NCBI RefSeq assembly: GCF_036711975.1
Contig: NC_091970.1
Location: forward strand, 5,463,501 to 5,527,500
Origin: Onthophagus taurus
Taxonomy: Eukaryota; Arthropoda; Insecta; Coleoptera; Scarabaeidae
DNA: 64,000 nt
Direction: 5' to 3'
Part shown: positions 26,201 to 36,200 of the stretch, one piece after another
How positions within the stretch are numbered: the first letter of the stretch is position 1
Layout of the letters: the number at the start of each line of letters is the position of its first letter
The notes under the pieces: generated by a model
Database searches by the model: none
Told to the model about the DNA's origin: nothing
What the model saw: only the letters and a program-made list of their open reading frames with translations
Program-made: the position numbers and the translations under genes

Positions 26201-27857
26201 TTAAAATGAGTACAAACACGACATATTTATCTTCAATATTAATGAAGTTATGGTCAACTTCCGGTTAAGAATGTCAACGTCAATTTTGACATATTTGTAA
26301 TCGTCGTAAAAAATCCTTTAAAATGAGTCCAAACATGATACGTTTAATTCCAATATTACTTGAGATATAAGCAACTTCCGGTTTGAAAGGTCAATGTCAT
26401 TTTGACATATTCTTAATTTTTATGAAATGTCTTAATATTTGTCATAAAAACAAAAATATAATAAAAAAAATAAAAAATTAAGGTTGGTATTAATATTTAA
26501 AAACTAAATTACTATCTTCATTGTTGCTAACTTCGGGTTTAATGTTTTTTATTCTAACTTTTTTGTTTTTTGAGATAAGTGCGTCATCTTTGGACTCATT
26601 TTAAAGGTTTTTTAATGAAGATGACAAATATGTCAAAATTAAAAGTTGCAAGTTCGAACTTTTTGGTTTTTTGAGATAAATGCCTCAAGTTTGGACTCAC
26701 TTTAAAGGTTATTTTATGAAGATTACTGTTTAAATCATTAATTAATTGTTTAATTATTAAAATAGATTAAATAATACGCCGATATATTATTATAATATTA
26801 TAATAAAATGTGTGTGTCCTACATTAAACGTTAATTTCATGACCACCATTAAAATTGATCTCATTTCCAAGAAATTTAGACGGATTTTTTGCGGTTTGAT
26901 CATCTCATACGGATGAGTTCGGTATCGATCTTTCTTAACAATCGTTTTTCTCCGCCCTTTTGTCGTCTCCCAACGTCCTTGCGGTTCCTGACCATTTTTT
27001 CGATCTCCGAACATAATGAAAGTTCCATTTAAAATTTTCCAGTCAATTTTAGTTGTAAAATGAAAATCGATTTTTCGTTAAATTTATTAGGGACATATTT
27101 CATAAAAATGTTTGAGTTGAAAATGCGGTGGAGGCGCCGGGATATGATATTTTCACGCAACAACGCTCATCCATTGATGCGTACCGTGTTTACCTGATAA
27201 AACATGGCTTTTGAATAAATACACCTCCAGCTTAAATTTAGAATTTAGCACTTCCCACTTCAATCAACCATTTCATCGTAATGAATAATTTGTTGAAGTC
27301 GAATTGTTTTTTAATCCGTTTTCATTGATTAAACGCACACAACATTTTAATTAGTTTCAACCTATTGTTTGAAAAGAAAAAAAATGTGGCAACACTTGAC
27401 ATGTACCCATTGTGTGGCGAGTACACGTTTTTGGAGTGTAAATTATCCGTAAGCGCGCAGTAGATTACATGAATTTACATACAAATGATGTTGATATAAA
27501 GAGGATTATATGATACGCATACTAAATAAATTGTTAGTAATGAAGATTTCTTTAAAATAATACAAAGAAACCTTCAAATTTTCCAAAAATAAACCACAAC
27601 TTTTATTGTTATTTTTTTTATCTCGATTAAAGTCATTGTTCGGTGTTTATTTTAACTGGTTTATATTTTGTTTACAAATAAATCCTTTTTTTGTGTTCAT
27701 TCAATTAATTGATATCTTAGAAAATCGAAAAAATCGATATAAATTTTTAAAAATTTTAATTTAACACACCTGTTACAACTCCTCTAGATTCAAAATTATC
27801 TAAAACTTCCGGTATAACATCTTCGGATTTTTTCCGGCAACAATTAAGGCAAGGCAT
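17272..27857 (-). CDS. Cyb5r4: Cytochrome b5 reductase 4 (Ncb5or): b5 + CS + b5-reductase fusion
   Basis: NAD(P)H-dependent heme- and FAD-containing oxidoreductase of the ER, able to reduce b5-type acceptors and tied to fatty-acid desaturation. Exons on the minus strand: 27857-27770, 20075-19960, 19911-19750, 19697-18775, 18419-18330, 17506-17272; every junction phase matches. Visible parts: the family leader NPRNKCALQPGHSLMDWIRL; the b5 domain with heme-ligand HPGG and THLFDQVHPW; a CS domain starting FDWIQKMDSI; the FAD motif RSYTPVP; the NAD motifs GGTGLTPM and AACGPTVF; a final LFLG stop. The predicted length of 537 residues is close to the human protein. Exon 1 (MPCLNCCRKK..., 29 codons plus one base) is inferred from its donor ACAG|GTGTGT, correct phase and total length; it lies 7.7 kb from exon 2, and the intron hosts other genes. 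Confidence 0.92.
17507..18329 (-). other. last intron of CYB5R4, transposon-filled
   Basis: Contains a purine-rich stretch near 17760-17890 and the CTAG foldback copy b. Part of this interval is collinear with sequence around 40.5-41.25 kb (see the composite-element finding). No coding exon was seen. Confidence 0.5.
17893..18012. repeat. CTAG-rich foldback element, copy b
   Basis: The left arm GACGCACGGCTAAACCC, then TTCTAGTTCTAGGTCTAGTG, is mirrored by a right arm containing AAGACCTAGAACTAGAATC and CATTCGGGTT. The arms could form a hairpin around a short AT centre. This is the most complete simple copy in the window. Confidence 0.7.
18450..18763 (+). mobile_element. MITE-like element, copy 2, 11 bases inside a CYB5R4 donor
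   Basis: The core runs from TTTGTCCATGACTACTATTG (18530) to GTCGTGGACAAA (18762). The upstream part, with TATAATGAGGGCTATTATT, is shared with 40830-40900. The element ends only 11 bases from the 5' splice site (18774) of the large CYB5R4 exon. Confidence 0.7.
20236..20872 (-). pseudogene. broken, inverted third copy of the small secreted protein gene
   Basis: On the minus strand this matches the genes at 22419 and 25140 exon by exon: signal region (GLFASTSFATH), second exon (LKCVDIGDYVALGTEISYSE and a CDLTIRVDLDLVLEFEVGDD block) and third exon (NCSVGS...ALGNTLFGAI). Exon 1 has an extra segment after the ATG (20872) and a lost base near the AITK segment, so its frame is broken. Part of the Cys-rich third exon is missing. 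The TATAAAA box is kept at 20949-20955, about 80 bases before the ATG as in the intact copies. It is probably a pseudogene, perhaps still transcribed. Confidence 0.8.
22337..22343 (+). promoter_or_regulatory. TATA box of secreted-protein gene, copy A
   Basis: TATAAAA lies 82 bases before the ATG at 22419. The same box with the same spacing is at 25058-25064 in copy B and at 20949-20955 (minus) in the broken copy. Confidence 0.7.
22419..23155 (+). CDS. small secreted cysteine-rich protein, copy A (unknown function)
   Basis: Three exons, 22419-22571, 22632-22960 and 23017-23155, give 206 residues. The first 17 residues, MKLLLVLFGLCASSCFA, are a clear signal peptide. The mature protein has nine cysteines. 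Its middle is strongly alternating polar/hydrophobic (for example IRVDLDLDLVLEFEVG), suggesting beta strands. The tail is compact and Cys-rich (NCTRKNCSVGN..., RCKAGKSTDICDD). A TATA box and short introns with good sites (GTATGT, TTTCAG, TTTGTAG) support a real gene. It lies on the plus strand inside the first intron of CYB5R4 (minus strand). I do not recognise the family. Confidence 0.82.
23400..24110. repeat. imperfect foldback repeat downstream of copy A
   Basis: Blocks such as TTTAAAATGAGTCCAAACA with ACTTCCGG and GTCAATTTTGACATATT in the left half (23470-23700) recur in reverse orientation in the right half (23870-24110: GGACTCATTTTAAAGG, AAACCGGAAGT, TGACAAATATGTCAAAATT). It looks like a foldback or MITE-type element carried along in the duplication. 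The matching region in unit B (26120-26710) lacks 116 bases. Confidence 0.6.
24118..26722 (+). repeat. tandem segmental duplication, unit B (2605 bp)
   Basis: Collinear with unit A at an offset of 2721 bases until the distal foldback repeat. There 116 bases are missing between two TGACAAATAT-type direct repeats, and one substitution (GTTGAAAG to GTTGCAAG) is visible. Confidence 0.92.
25140..25876 (+). CDS. small secreted cysteine-rich protein, copy B (identical to copy A)
   Basis: Exons 25140-25292, 25353-25681 and 25738-25876, each exactly 2721 bases after the copy A exon. The predicted protein is identical: 206 residues, 17-residue signal peptide, nine mature cysteines. Promoter TATA at 25058. 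The complete identity of coding and intron sequence means the duplication is very young, under gene conversion, or an assembly artefact of two haplotypes. Confidence 0.8.
26730..27769. other. distal part of CYB5R4 intron 1, nothing recognised
   Basis: A 75-codon minus-strand frame at 26790-27014 (MFGDRKNGQEPQGRW...) is Arg/Lys-rich and has no recognisable homologue. The remainder is AT-rich without a clear feature. Confidence 0.4.
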
Positions 27858-27927
27858 GACGTCAAATGCGAAAACTTTCTTGAAACTTACGCGTCGGTTT
27901 ATTTTTGGTTTTAAAACGGAATTAGAA

Positions 27928-28137
27928 TTAGACGGAAACTCGAATTTTGCGAGAGGAAAACACGTCGCGGAGGAGTCCTACGGGACTAACTGTTTTATCC
28001 TGCGGGTATTCCGGCTTATATAACCTCGACTCGATGTCTCCGCCGTTTTCGTCGGGAACTGCGCGCGATTCCCTGCCCCGTAACACAGACAACAATGCAC
28101 ATACAACAAACAACAGAGCCAAAAACGTCGGTTTCTA
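27928..28137 (-). CDS. exon of a possible small secreted protein (unknown)
   Basis: From an acceptor TTAGCTTAG|AAA at 28137 the minus strand reads a hydrophobic signal-like segment TFLALLFVVCALLSVLRG, then a charged 45-residue tail ending SSRKIRVSV and a TAA-type stop. No ATG is in frame within the exon, so the start would lie in an upstream exon that I could not find. Third codon positions are richer in G/C than the surroundings, which favours coding. It is upstream of CYB5R4 exon 1 on the same strand and could instead be part of that gene's 5' UTR: a strong GTAAGT donor sits at about 27890. Low certainty. Confidence 0.35.
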
Positions 28138-28239
28138 AGCTAATTGGAACCCCGGTCGCGTTTGTTTGCGGAATAAATTTCAAACACCTGTAAGGCGAAT
28201 TTGATGAATATAAAGATAATACAAAAATATTTAGGGATA

Positions 28240-30415
28240 TCATTTTTAATTATTATTTATTATTATCAGCACAAATCGATTTGGTTTTAAATTTCCTTTA
28301 ATTTGATACCAAACTCAACCCAATTCTAATTAAAAATGAAAAAGTTATAACTAAAAAATAATTAAAGTTATTACCTTTTTATTTAATTTATGATCACTTA
28401 CAATATTACAAAAAAAATTGAAAATTGAATCATAAATCGAAATTACTTTATATTTTATACCTAACTCGGCGAATTTTTAATCGAAATTATTATTTTTATT
28501 ACCTTTTTACGTCTTCATTTATTATCAATACTGAAACAGATCGATACGATTTAAAATTTCTTTTTATTTGATACTAAACTCGGTACAATTCTATTAAAAA
28601 ATGTAAGTTATTACTAAAAAAAATTAAAAAGGTAATAATGATAATAACGCGATTACAACAATAAGTATCTCGATAAATAAATGAGGTAAAAAAACCGAGT
28701 TTGGACACTTTTTAAAGGAAATTGATTTTTCCATCGTATAAAATCTATTTTATTTTTATGAGTGCCTTTATTACTTTTATTACCATTTATAATAAAACCT
28801 CAATAAAAAAAAATTACGATTTTAATAGTAATAATGAGAGATCAGATTACTTCTCATTTTGTATCTAACTCGACGAATTTTTAATCAAAATTATTATTTT
28901 TATTACCTTTTAAGTCTTCATTTATTATCAATACCGATACGATTTAAAATTTCTATTTATTTGATACTAAACTCGTCACAATTCTACTAAAAAACGTACA
29001 AGTTATTAATAAAAAAATCAAAAAGGTAATAATGATAATAACTCGATTATAACAATAAATATCTCGATAAATAAATGAGGTAAAAACACCGAGTTTCGAC
29101 ACTTTTTAAAGGAAATTGATTTTTCTATCGTATAAAATCAATTTTATTTTTATGACTGCCTTTATTACTTTTATTACCATTAATAATAAAACCTCAATAA
29201 AAAAAATTAACGATTACATTTGTAATAAATCGATGAGAAATCAGATTACTTCTCATTTTGTATCTAACTCGACGAATTTTTAATCAAAATTATTATTTTT
29301 ATTACCTTTTAAGTCTTCATTTATTATCAATATCGATATAAATCGATACGATTTAAAATTTCTTTTTATTTGATACTAAACTCGGCCCAATTCTACTAAA
29401 AAACGTACAAATTATTATTAAAAAAAAATTAAAAAGGTAATAATGATAATAACTCGATTAGAACAATAAATATCTCGATAAATAAACGAGATAAAAATAC
29501 CGAATTTGGACTCTTTTTAAAGGAAATTGATTTTTCCATCGTATAAAATCAATTTTATTTTTATGAGTGTCTTTATTACTTTTATTACCATTAATAATAA
29601 AACCTCAATAAAAAAAATTGACGATTTTAATAGTAATAAATCGATGAGAAATCAGATTACTTCTCATTTTGTATCTAACTAGACGAATTTTTAATCAAAA
29701 TTATTATTTTTATTACCTTTTCAGTCTTCATTTATTATCAATACCGATATAAATCAATACGATTTAAAATTTCTTTTTATTTGATACTAAACTCGGTACA
29801 ATTCTATTAAAAAATGTAAAAGTTATTATTAAAAAAAATCAAAAAGGTAATAATAATAATAACGCGATTACAGCAATAAATATCTCGATAAATAAACGAG
29901 ATAAAAATACCGAGTTTGGACTCTTTTTAAAGGAAATTGATTTTTCCATCGTATAAAATCTATTTTATTTTTATGAGTGCCTTTATTACTTTTATTACCA
30001 TTTATAATAAAACCTCAATAAAAAAAAATTACGATTTTAATAGTAATAAATCGATGAGCGATCAGATTACTTCTCATTTTGTATCTAACTCGACGAATTT
30101 TTAATCAAAATTATTATTTTTATTACCTTTTAAGTCTTCATTTATTATCAAAACCGATATAAATCGATACGATTTAAAATTTCTCTTTATTTGATACTAA
30201 ACTCGTCACAATTCTACTAAAAGCGTACAAGTTATTAATAAAAAAATCAAAAAGGTAATAACTCGATTACAACAATAAATATCTCGATAAATAAACGAGA
30301 TAAAAATACCGAGTTTGGACACTTTTTAAAGGAAATTGATTTTTCCATCCTATAAAGTCAATTTTATTTTTATGGGTGCCTTTATTATTATCATTTACAA
30401 CGAAACCTCAACAAA
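28240..30415. repeat. ~400-410-bp satellite, about five tandem copies
   Basis: Copies share ACTTCTCATTTTGTATCTAA (28848, 29248, 29659 and 30069, spacing 400-411), ATTACCTTTTAAGTCTTCAT, GGAAATTGATTTTTCCATCG and TATTTGATACTAAACTCG. The first and last copies are partial. It is extremely AT-rich, with no gene. Confidence 0.85.
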
Positions 30416-31226
30416 AAAATGTTGTCAATTGAAACTATAAATTGTTTTTAGCTAAATTATTAAAGTTTGCAAGTTTGAATTTAATATATTGAGCAATCAA
30501 TTTAATCAGGTCATCAAGTCTACTACATTTCTACAAGCATTTCCTTTATCTTTTTTAACTTCTTTTTCGAAACGAACTTTTCGTTATCCATGGAAAGTAT
30601 TCCCAGCTAAAATATGTATTGCCTCGTATGGTTGGTAAAGCACAAGAAAGTCTGCTACTACTCTCGTCTCACGAGAACGCTAAGTAAAAAGAGAATCCAG
30701 AATGACATTCAAGTTCTTGATAGTGTGGGATTTGAACAACCGTGCATTATTTTATGTGTTTATATCTAAAAGTCTCTTTTTATTGCTTTTAAAGCCACTA
30801 CTAAGTTTTGATGGTGTAAAGCAACACGACTGTTATTAATTTGTGTTGGACATCGGTATTGCAGATGTTAAAACTAAAAAAGAAACAACCACTTAGATTA
30901 ATTAAGCTATTCGGTTAACGTTTTATAATCCCTTTTTAATCACCATCCTTTTTCATCATTAAAATTTCGAAACTAAACGAGGGGAGATTATATGCCCCGA
31001 ACAAAATTTCTCTTGTAGAAAGGTCCCAATTCAGAGACATCTCCCTCGCCTCCCCGCATAAAAAAAAACACCTTTGAAGTAAGCTATGTTGGATCGTATG
31101 AATAATTTATAAAGAGCGTGCTTCTAGAGAAGTCCAATAAAATGAATATCAAATTATTTAAGTGCTGGATTTTTAACAAACAAATAACTAACAGAATTAT
31201 GAATCGTTGATTCATTATTTATTTAA
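30416..31226. other. spacer between satellite and small minus-strand gene
   Basis: No repeat or exon recognised. Mixed composition, no long reading frame. Confidence 0.4.
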
Positions 31227-31487
31227 TTAATTATTCGGCAAAACTCGTTTAATTATTAATAAAGTTGTCCTGAAATTCAATTTCCTGCGGCGGGATCGCG
31301 CCGTACCGTCAGGATAAGAGTAATTAATATTGATTTCGGCTTCTATTTCGAGAGTTGCACCAGGTCTGAGTATCGATCGAATAACATTAAAAAATTTTTT
31401 GTCCAAAAACTTACCGAATTTGGGGCGATTTTGAGAAGGTAATAACAACACGATCATCGTAAATAATAAAAATTTCATTGAAAACAT
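31227..31487 (-). CDS. small secreted-like protein of 86 residues (unknown)
   Basis: The frame starts with two close Mets (MFSMKFLLFTMIVLLLPSQN), a typical signal peptide. A basic and then acidic tail follows, with SRRRK, a possible prohormone-convertase site, at about residue 65. A GTAAGT within the frame (GGTAAGTTTTTGG) and a downstream CAG could define a 50-base intron, but removing it would bring an early stop, so the continuous frame is preferred. The family is not recognised; a peptide precursor or effector is conceivable. Confidence 0.45.
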   Translation of the reverse strand: MFSMKFLLFTMIVLLLPSQNRPKFGKFLDKKFFNVIRSILRPGATLEIEAEININYSYPDGTARSRRRKLNFRTTLLIIKRVLPNN

Positions 31488-32352
31488 GATGAACTAAATT
31501 AAAGTGGGAACAAATTAAAAAAAAATTAGATAAGAAAAGGCAAGAGTCAAAGATTAGATTTAGTTAATTCAAATTTAATTTAAAAATGTCTATATAAAAA
31601 GATTTTAATGCATAGTACATAAAATATTGGATGGTTTAATAAAAAAATTTATCTCTAAAATACGACCGATAATAAATTATCATGTCAAAACCCCTTATTT
31701 GATGTATTAATCAATAAAAACCACCCTTTTTTACTTCTTTTACTCCCCAAACTCTCAAAGGAGTTTATTAACGATATTTACTTTCACTATTTCAAAGAAG
31801 AAATTATTAGCACTAAAAACGACTTATTTATCTTCTTGAGTCAATAAGATTAATTAATGGTCCTATGCGATGTGGAAGATATAAAGTATTAGTTATTATA
31901 TGGGATGCAATTAAAGACACTTCTTATAAGACACTTTAATGCAAAGGTAGGATGAGAAGATTTTCAAATCCAACATTGATAAACATAACACAGCAATGAT
32001 AATAGACTGGTGAATTTCGCACATATTTTGGTATAAAACCACTTACAATTAAAAAGTTTGTAAATATCAATGACAGATACAAAAATGTGATTGAATTGTC
32101 AAAAACTTGACATCTGTCATTATTAAATTTTTTAATATAATTCTTTTTTAATACATAATTTTAATTTAATCAAAGTTATTATTTATTATTATGTATTAAA
32201 AACACATAAATACCATTTATTATTCCTAAAGCATAATTAAAAATCAAAATTTAAAAAGAAAATCGTTGTGTTATGCAACCCAATTAACACAACGTCAACA
32301 CCGCCGTTTTAAAAGATACTTGATATTGTAATAAGATATTAATTAATTAATA

Positions 32353-32521
32353 TTTATAACCAACCTGTTGCGGAACCAGCAGCGTTAACGGCAGCGACAC
32401 CCGCGGCTAATCGTCCAACCTCTTGCAATAGAGGAGGAACAAGCGGTTTTTGCTTAGAAGGGGTCAACTTAAAACTCGGCGACGATTTAAACGGATTCTT
32501 CGACCCCTTTTGATCACTCAT
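32353..32521 (-). CDS. small conserved-looking protein or first exon (unknown)
   Basis: The frame begins MSDQKGSKNPFKSSPSFKLT, continues Pro/Lys-rich, then a small-residue helix LLQEVGRLAAGVAAVNAAGS, and stops after 55 residues. A GT donor (CAACAG|GTTGGT) at 32365 could instead join it to another exon, none of which I found. Composition and codon use look coding compared with the AT-rich flanks. I do not recognise it. Confidence 0.4.
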
Positions 32522-33215
32522 TGTCTAATCTAGAATTAATTTACGCACATATTATGAAAAACACTACATTAACATCATTTATGATAGGGTGCAATTTATA
32601 CTTTTCGATGCGCATCTCAAAACGCATCAATCGATACGCAACATAACCTATATTGAGGTTATTTACTTTTTTTGACAGGTGTCAAAGATATTATTGGATA
32701 CGTTCAATGTTTTGGTGAAAATTTAAATTTAATTAATAAAAATTAATGGTGTTTTTTGGGATGATACGCGATAATGTCAATAAAATTGGTGTTGGGGATT
32801 AAAATTATGAATAAAAGAAAAATAATTTGATAATTGAGTTAGGCGGGCAATTTGAAATGTTTATCTTTATTTGAACTAATTAATAAATTAATTGATAAAT
32901 ATTCACGATGATAATTATAATCGATAAAAGGCGATATTATCAATGATAACCATCGTTTATTTATTTTATTTTTAGTATTTCCCCGTTTCTCTCATAACCC
33001 CACCACGAAATAAAATTTCCCACTCATCTTTTATCATATATCCAGAGAACATGCGGATTTATACAACCCATAAAAACGGTGAATATTAAACAACAATGTG
33101 ACTAGTAATCGTTGCGCTCCGAACACGCTCTTTTTTTACTTCTATTTTTAAATCGGTGATGTTTTAAATTGATAGAAAAAGCGTAAAAGTCGTCACTTTT
33201 TATATCATCACAATA

Positions 33216-36200
33216 ATGGCATCGTCATTTAAAAAGTATTCGAGAACCGTTCTCAGGGTGTTCTTTTTGATTTTCGGGTACGTGATGTCTGTGTTCTTTA
33301 AATTGGCGTATAGAAGCAGGGGCAAGAAGATGCCCCCGATTCGCAACTTGATACTTCTCGATTCAGCTACCACGTTGGCCTACAAAATTCGAACGAGAAA
33401 GGTAACGATACTAACGATGTACAATGAAATCATAAATTATCCAAATTTATTCTGTGAGATCTTTTAGGTTATAAAAATAACGATTTTAAATGAGGAAGTG
33501 TACGTCATTGTCAGTAATTTATATTCCTTTTTGTTCTCTATGAGTACAACCTCAAGTGTGTGTCCTTTGTGATAACGAAATTGATTTGAATTATTGATAG
33601 TGATATTTAAAAAGAATATTGATAAGGAATTTATTATTTAAAAAATTATTTCTGAAAAAAGTATTAATCATAATTAAGAAATTTTACGTTTTAGAAGATT
33701 AAACATATGTTGTAATTGCTTTTATCATCTTACGTAATTAACAAGATTGTTTTCAACTATATAAATGTCCGGAATTGATAATTATAATTAATTGAAGCTT
33801 TAATTTTAACATAATTGTAATTTTAAGGTTAACTTAAACGTCAAAAGTGACGTTTTTAATTTTTTTTAGGTTATGTTAAAACTGACAATTAAATGTCATT
33901 ATAATTTTAATATAATTTTAGCATTAATCTAATTTTTATAAAGTTTCTAATCCTGAATGAACTTTAATTTAGTTAATTTATGTATATACATCTTTTTGTG
34001 CATATAAATTCATCTTTGGAGTTAAATTCAAAGTTAAGTTTGAGAAAATGTATGGAATTGTACTGGATAGATGCCATGCTTCAAATAAAAGTATGGAATT
34101 AGCTTGGTCAGGCACAAGACTTCAAAATCAAGTCTGGAATTAGTATTACCAGACAATACACAACAAAAATTAGTTTGCATTTACTCTAGGTAAAGTCTAA
34201 ACTTCGTAAAGTTAAGTTCCAAATTTCAATAAACAAACTTACTGGATTCCAGACTGATGGAAAAAGTTTTGCAAAAAGGGCAAAGCCTTTAGAATTAAAA
34301 AGTAAGTTTAGAGTACAAGATAACCTAAAAGACCTAAAAGAAAAGTAAAAACGATATTGCTGAGAATGGAAGAATGTAAAGTAAGACTGAACATAGAGGA
34401 GATGGAGACTGGTAATTACAGAAAGAGGTTTATAAAGGAACAACTAGACTGGACAGAAAGGAGGAAGACTAGAAAGGGACTGGTAATAGAAGAAATACAT
34501 CTGTCATGACAAGAATAAGACAGATAATAGAAGAAAGAGTCTGGAAACAGTAAACAGATGGCGAATGGAGACTAGACAGAGAAGAAAAAACTGGATAGAG
34601 ATTGTGATGGAAATAAATAGACAGCGAGCAAGAACAGAGGAGAGGAAGAGTAGAAATACTGGACAGAAAGCTCTAAAACTGGAAAGAAATGGGAAAAGAC
34701 TAAGTACAAAAGAGGAACACTATAAATTGATTATCATGGTAAAACAGAGCACAGGGGAGACTTGAAACTGACTGCTATGACAAGAATGGTAATGACAGTA
34801 AGGTACTGAACATAGAAAAACGAGGTAGAAGGGAAACACTGACAAGTGAGAAAAGAGACTGGGTAGAAGTATGCGTGGACACTTGAAGTAGATTATTAAT
34901 AGGAGGAAGAGAGGAAAAAGATATAATTCTAAGAGGAGGGAAACTGATAATAGAAGAAATGGATTGAACAGAGATTAGAATGAGAAGAAGAGATTGGGCA
35001 GAAAAACATTTATCACAGTATTTTCATAAATATAATTAAAATTTGAAGTTTACAACATTAATTCCATAATGTTAAGCTTTTTGATTAACTAATTTAATGC
35101 ATTCCAAGATATTAACAGAAATTGCTTAAAAAAGCTTAGAAAACATATTTTTTCCACATTCAACTGGTATTTCATTTTATATATTTTTAAAGAACCGATT
35201 AGTTTTGTTATTTTTTCAAATTATATCCTTAAAATGAACTGCATCACAAAAAAGGAATAATATATATTTTTTGAACAAAATCCCCTTATCGATTACTTTG
35301 TTGTCTACAATCTGCAACAAAGGTTGCAATTTGTGTTATTTTCGAACCATTACGAACATTTCGTTTCAGTCATAAATAGACGGTGAATCATCGTTAAGTA
35401 TTTACTTTTAAATCTCACACTTTAATAAAAACAATTTGTGGGATTCGAATTTATTAAAAATCAATTTTTTCTTTTCACCAAACCAGGTAACAAGTTTGGA
35501 AGTTGTCGAATCATTCATTGCCCGAACGAAAGAGATTAATCCCACGCTTAATTGCTTCGTCGACGATCGATTTGAAGCCGCGCGAAATGAAGCGAAAGAA
35601 GTTGATGAAATTATTAAAAGCGGAAGGATGACCGAGGAGGTTTTAGCGAAAGAAAAACCATTTTTTGGAGTTCCATTTACAACTAAAGACTGCATAGCTG
35701 TTAAAGGTAATTATAATAACTCAAAATTAATTATAATAATAATAAAAAAAAATTTGTTAGGATTATTACACACCTCAGGTTTATATAAAAGAAAAAATAT
35801 AAGAGCAACTGAAGATGCTGATGTTATCTCAAGATTAAGAAACGCTGGAGCGATCCCGATCGGATTAACAAACGTTTCTGAGCTATGCATGTGGTATTAA
35901 TCAATTTAATTAATTAATTAAGTATTAAATTAGTTTTTAATTAGGTGGGAAAGTAATAATACAGTTCATGGTCGTACAAATAACCCATATGATACAAATC
36001 ACATAGTTGGGGGATCTTCTGGTGGTGAGGGTTGCGAGCAAGCCGCCGCTGGCTCAGCTTTTGGGATAGGCTCTGATATTGGTGGCTCAATAAGAATGCC
36101 ATCATTTTTTAATGGAATTTTCGGCCACAAACCCTCAAAATTCATCGTTTCAAATAAAGGCCAATACCCCATCCCTAACAGTAAAGAACAAAACAGCTTT

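Noticed and set aside
26790-27014. Minus-strand frame MFGDRKNGQEPQGRW...
   Set aside because: Basic, low-complexity, no homology and no splice partner. Could be a UTR or chance frame.
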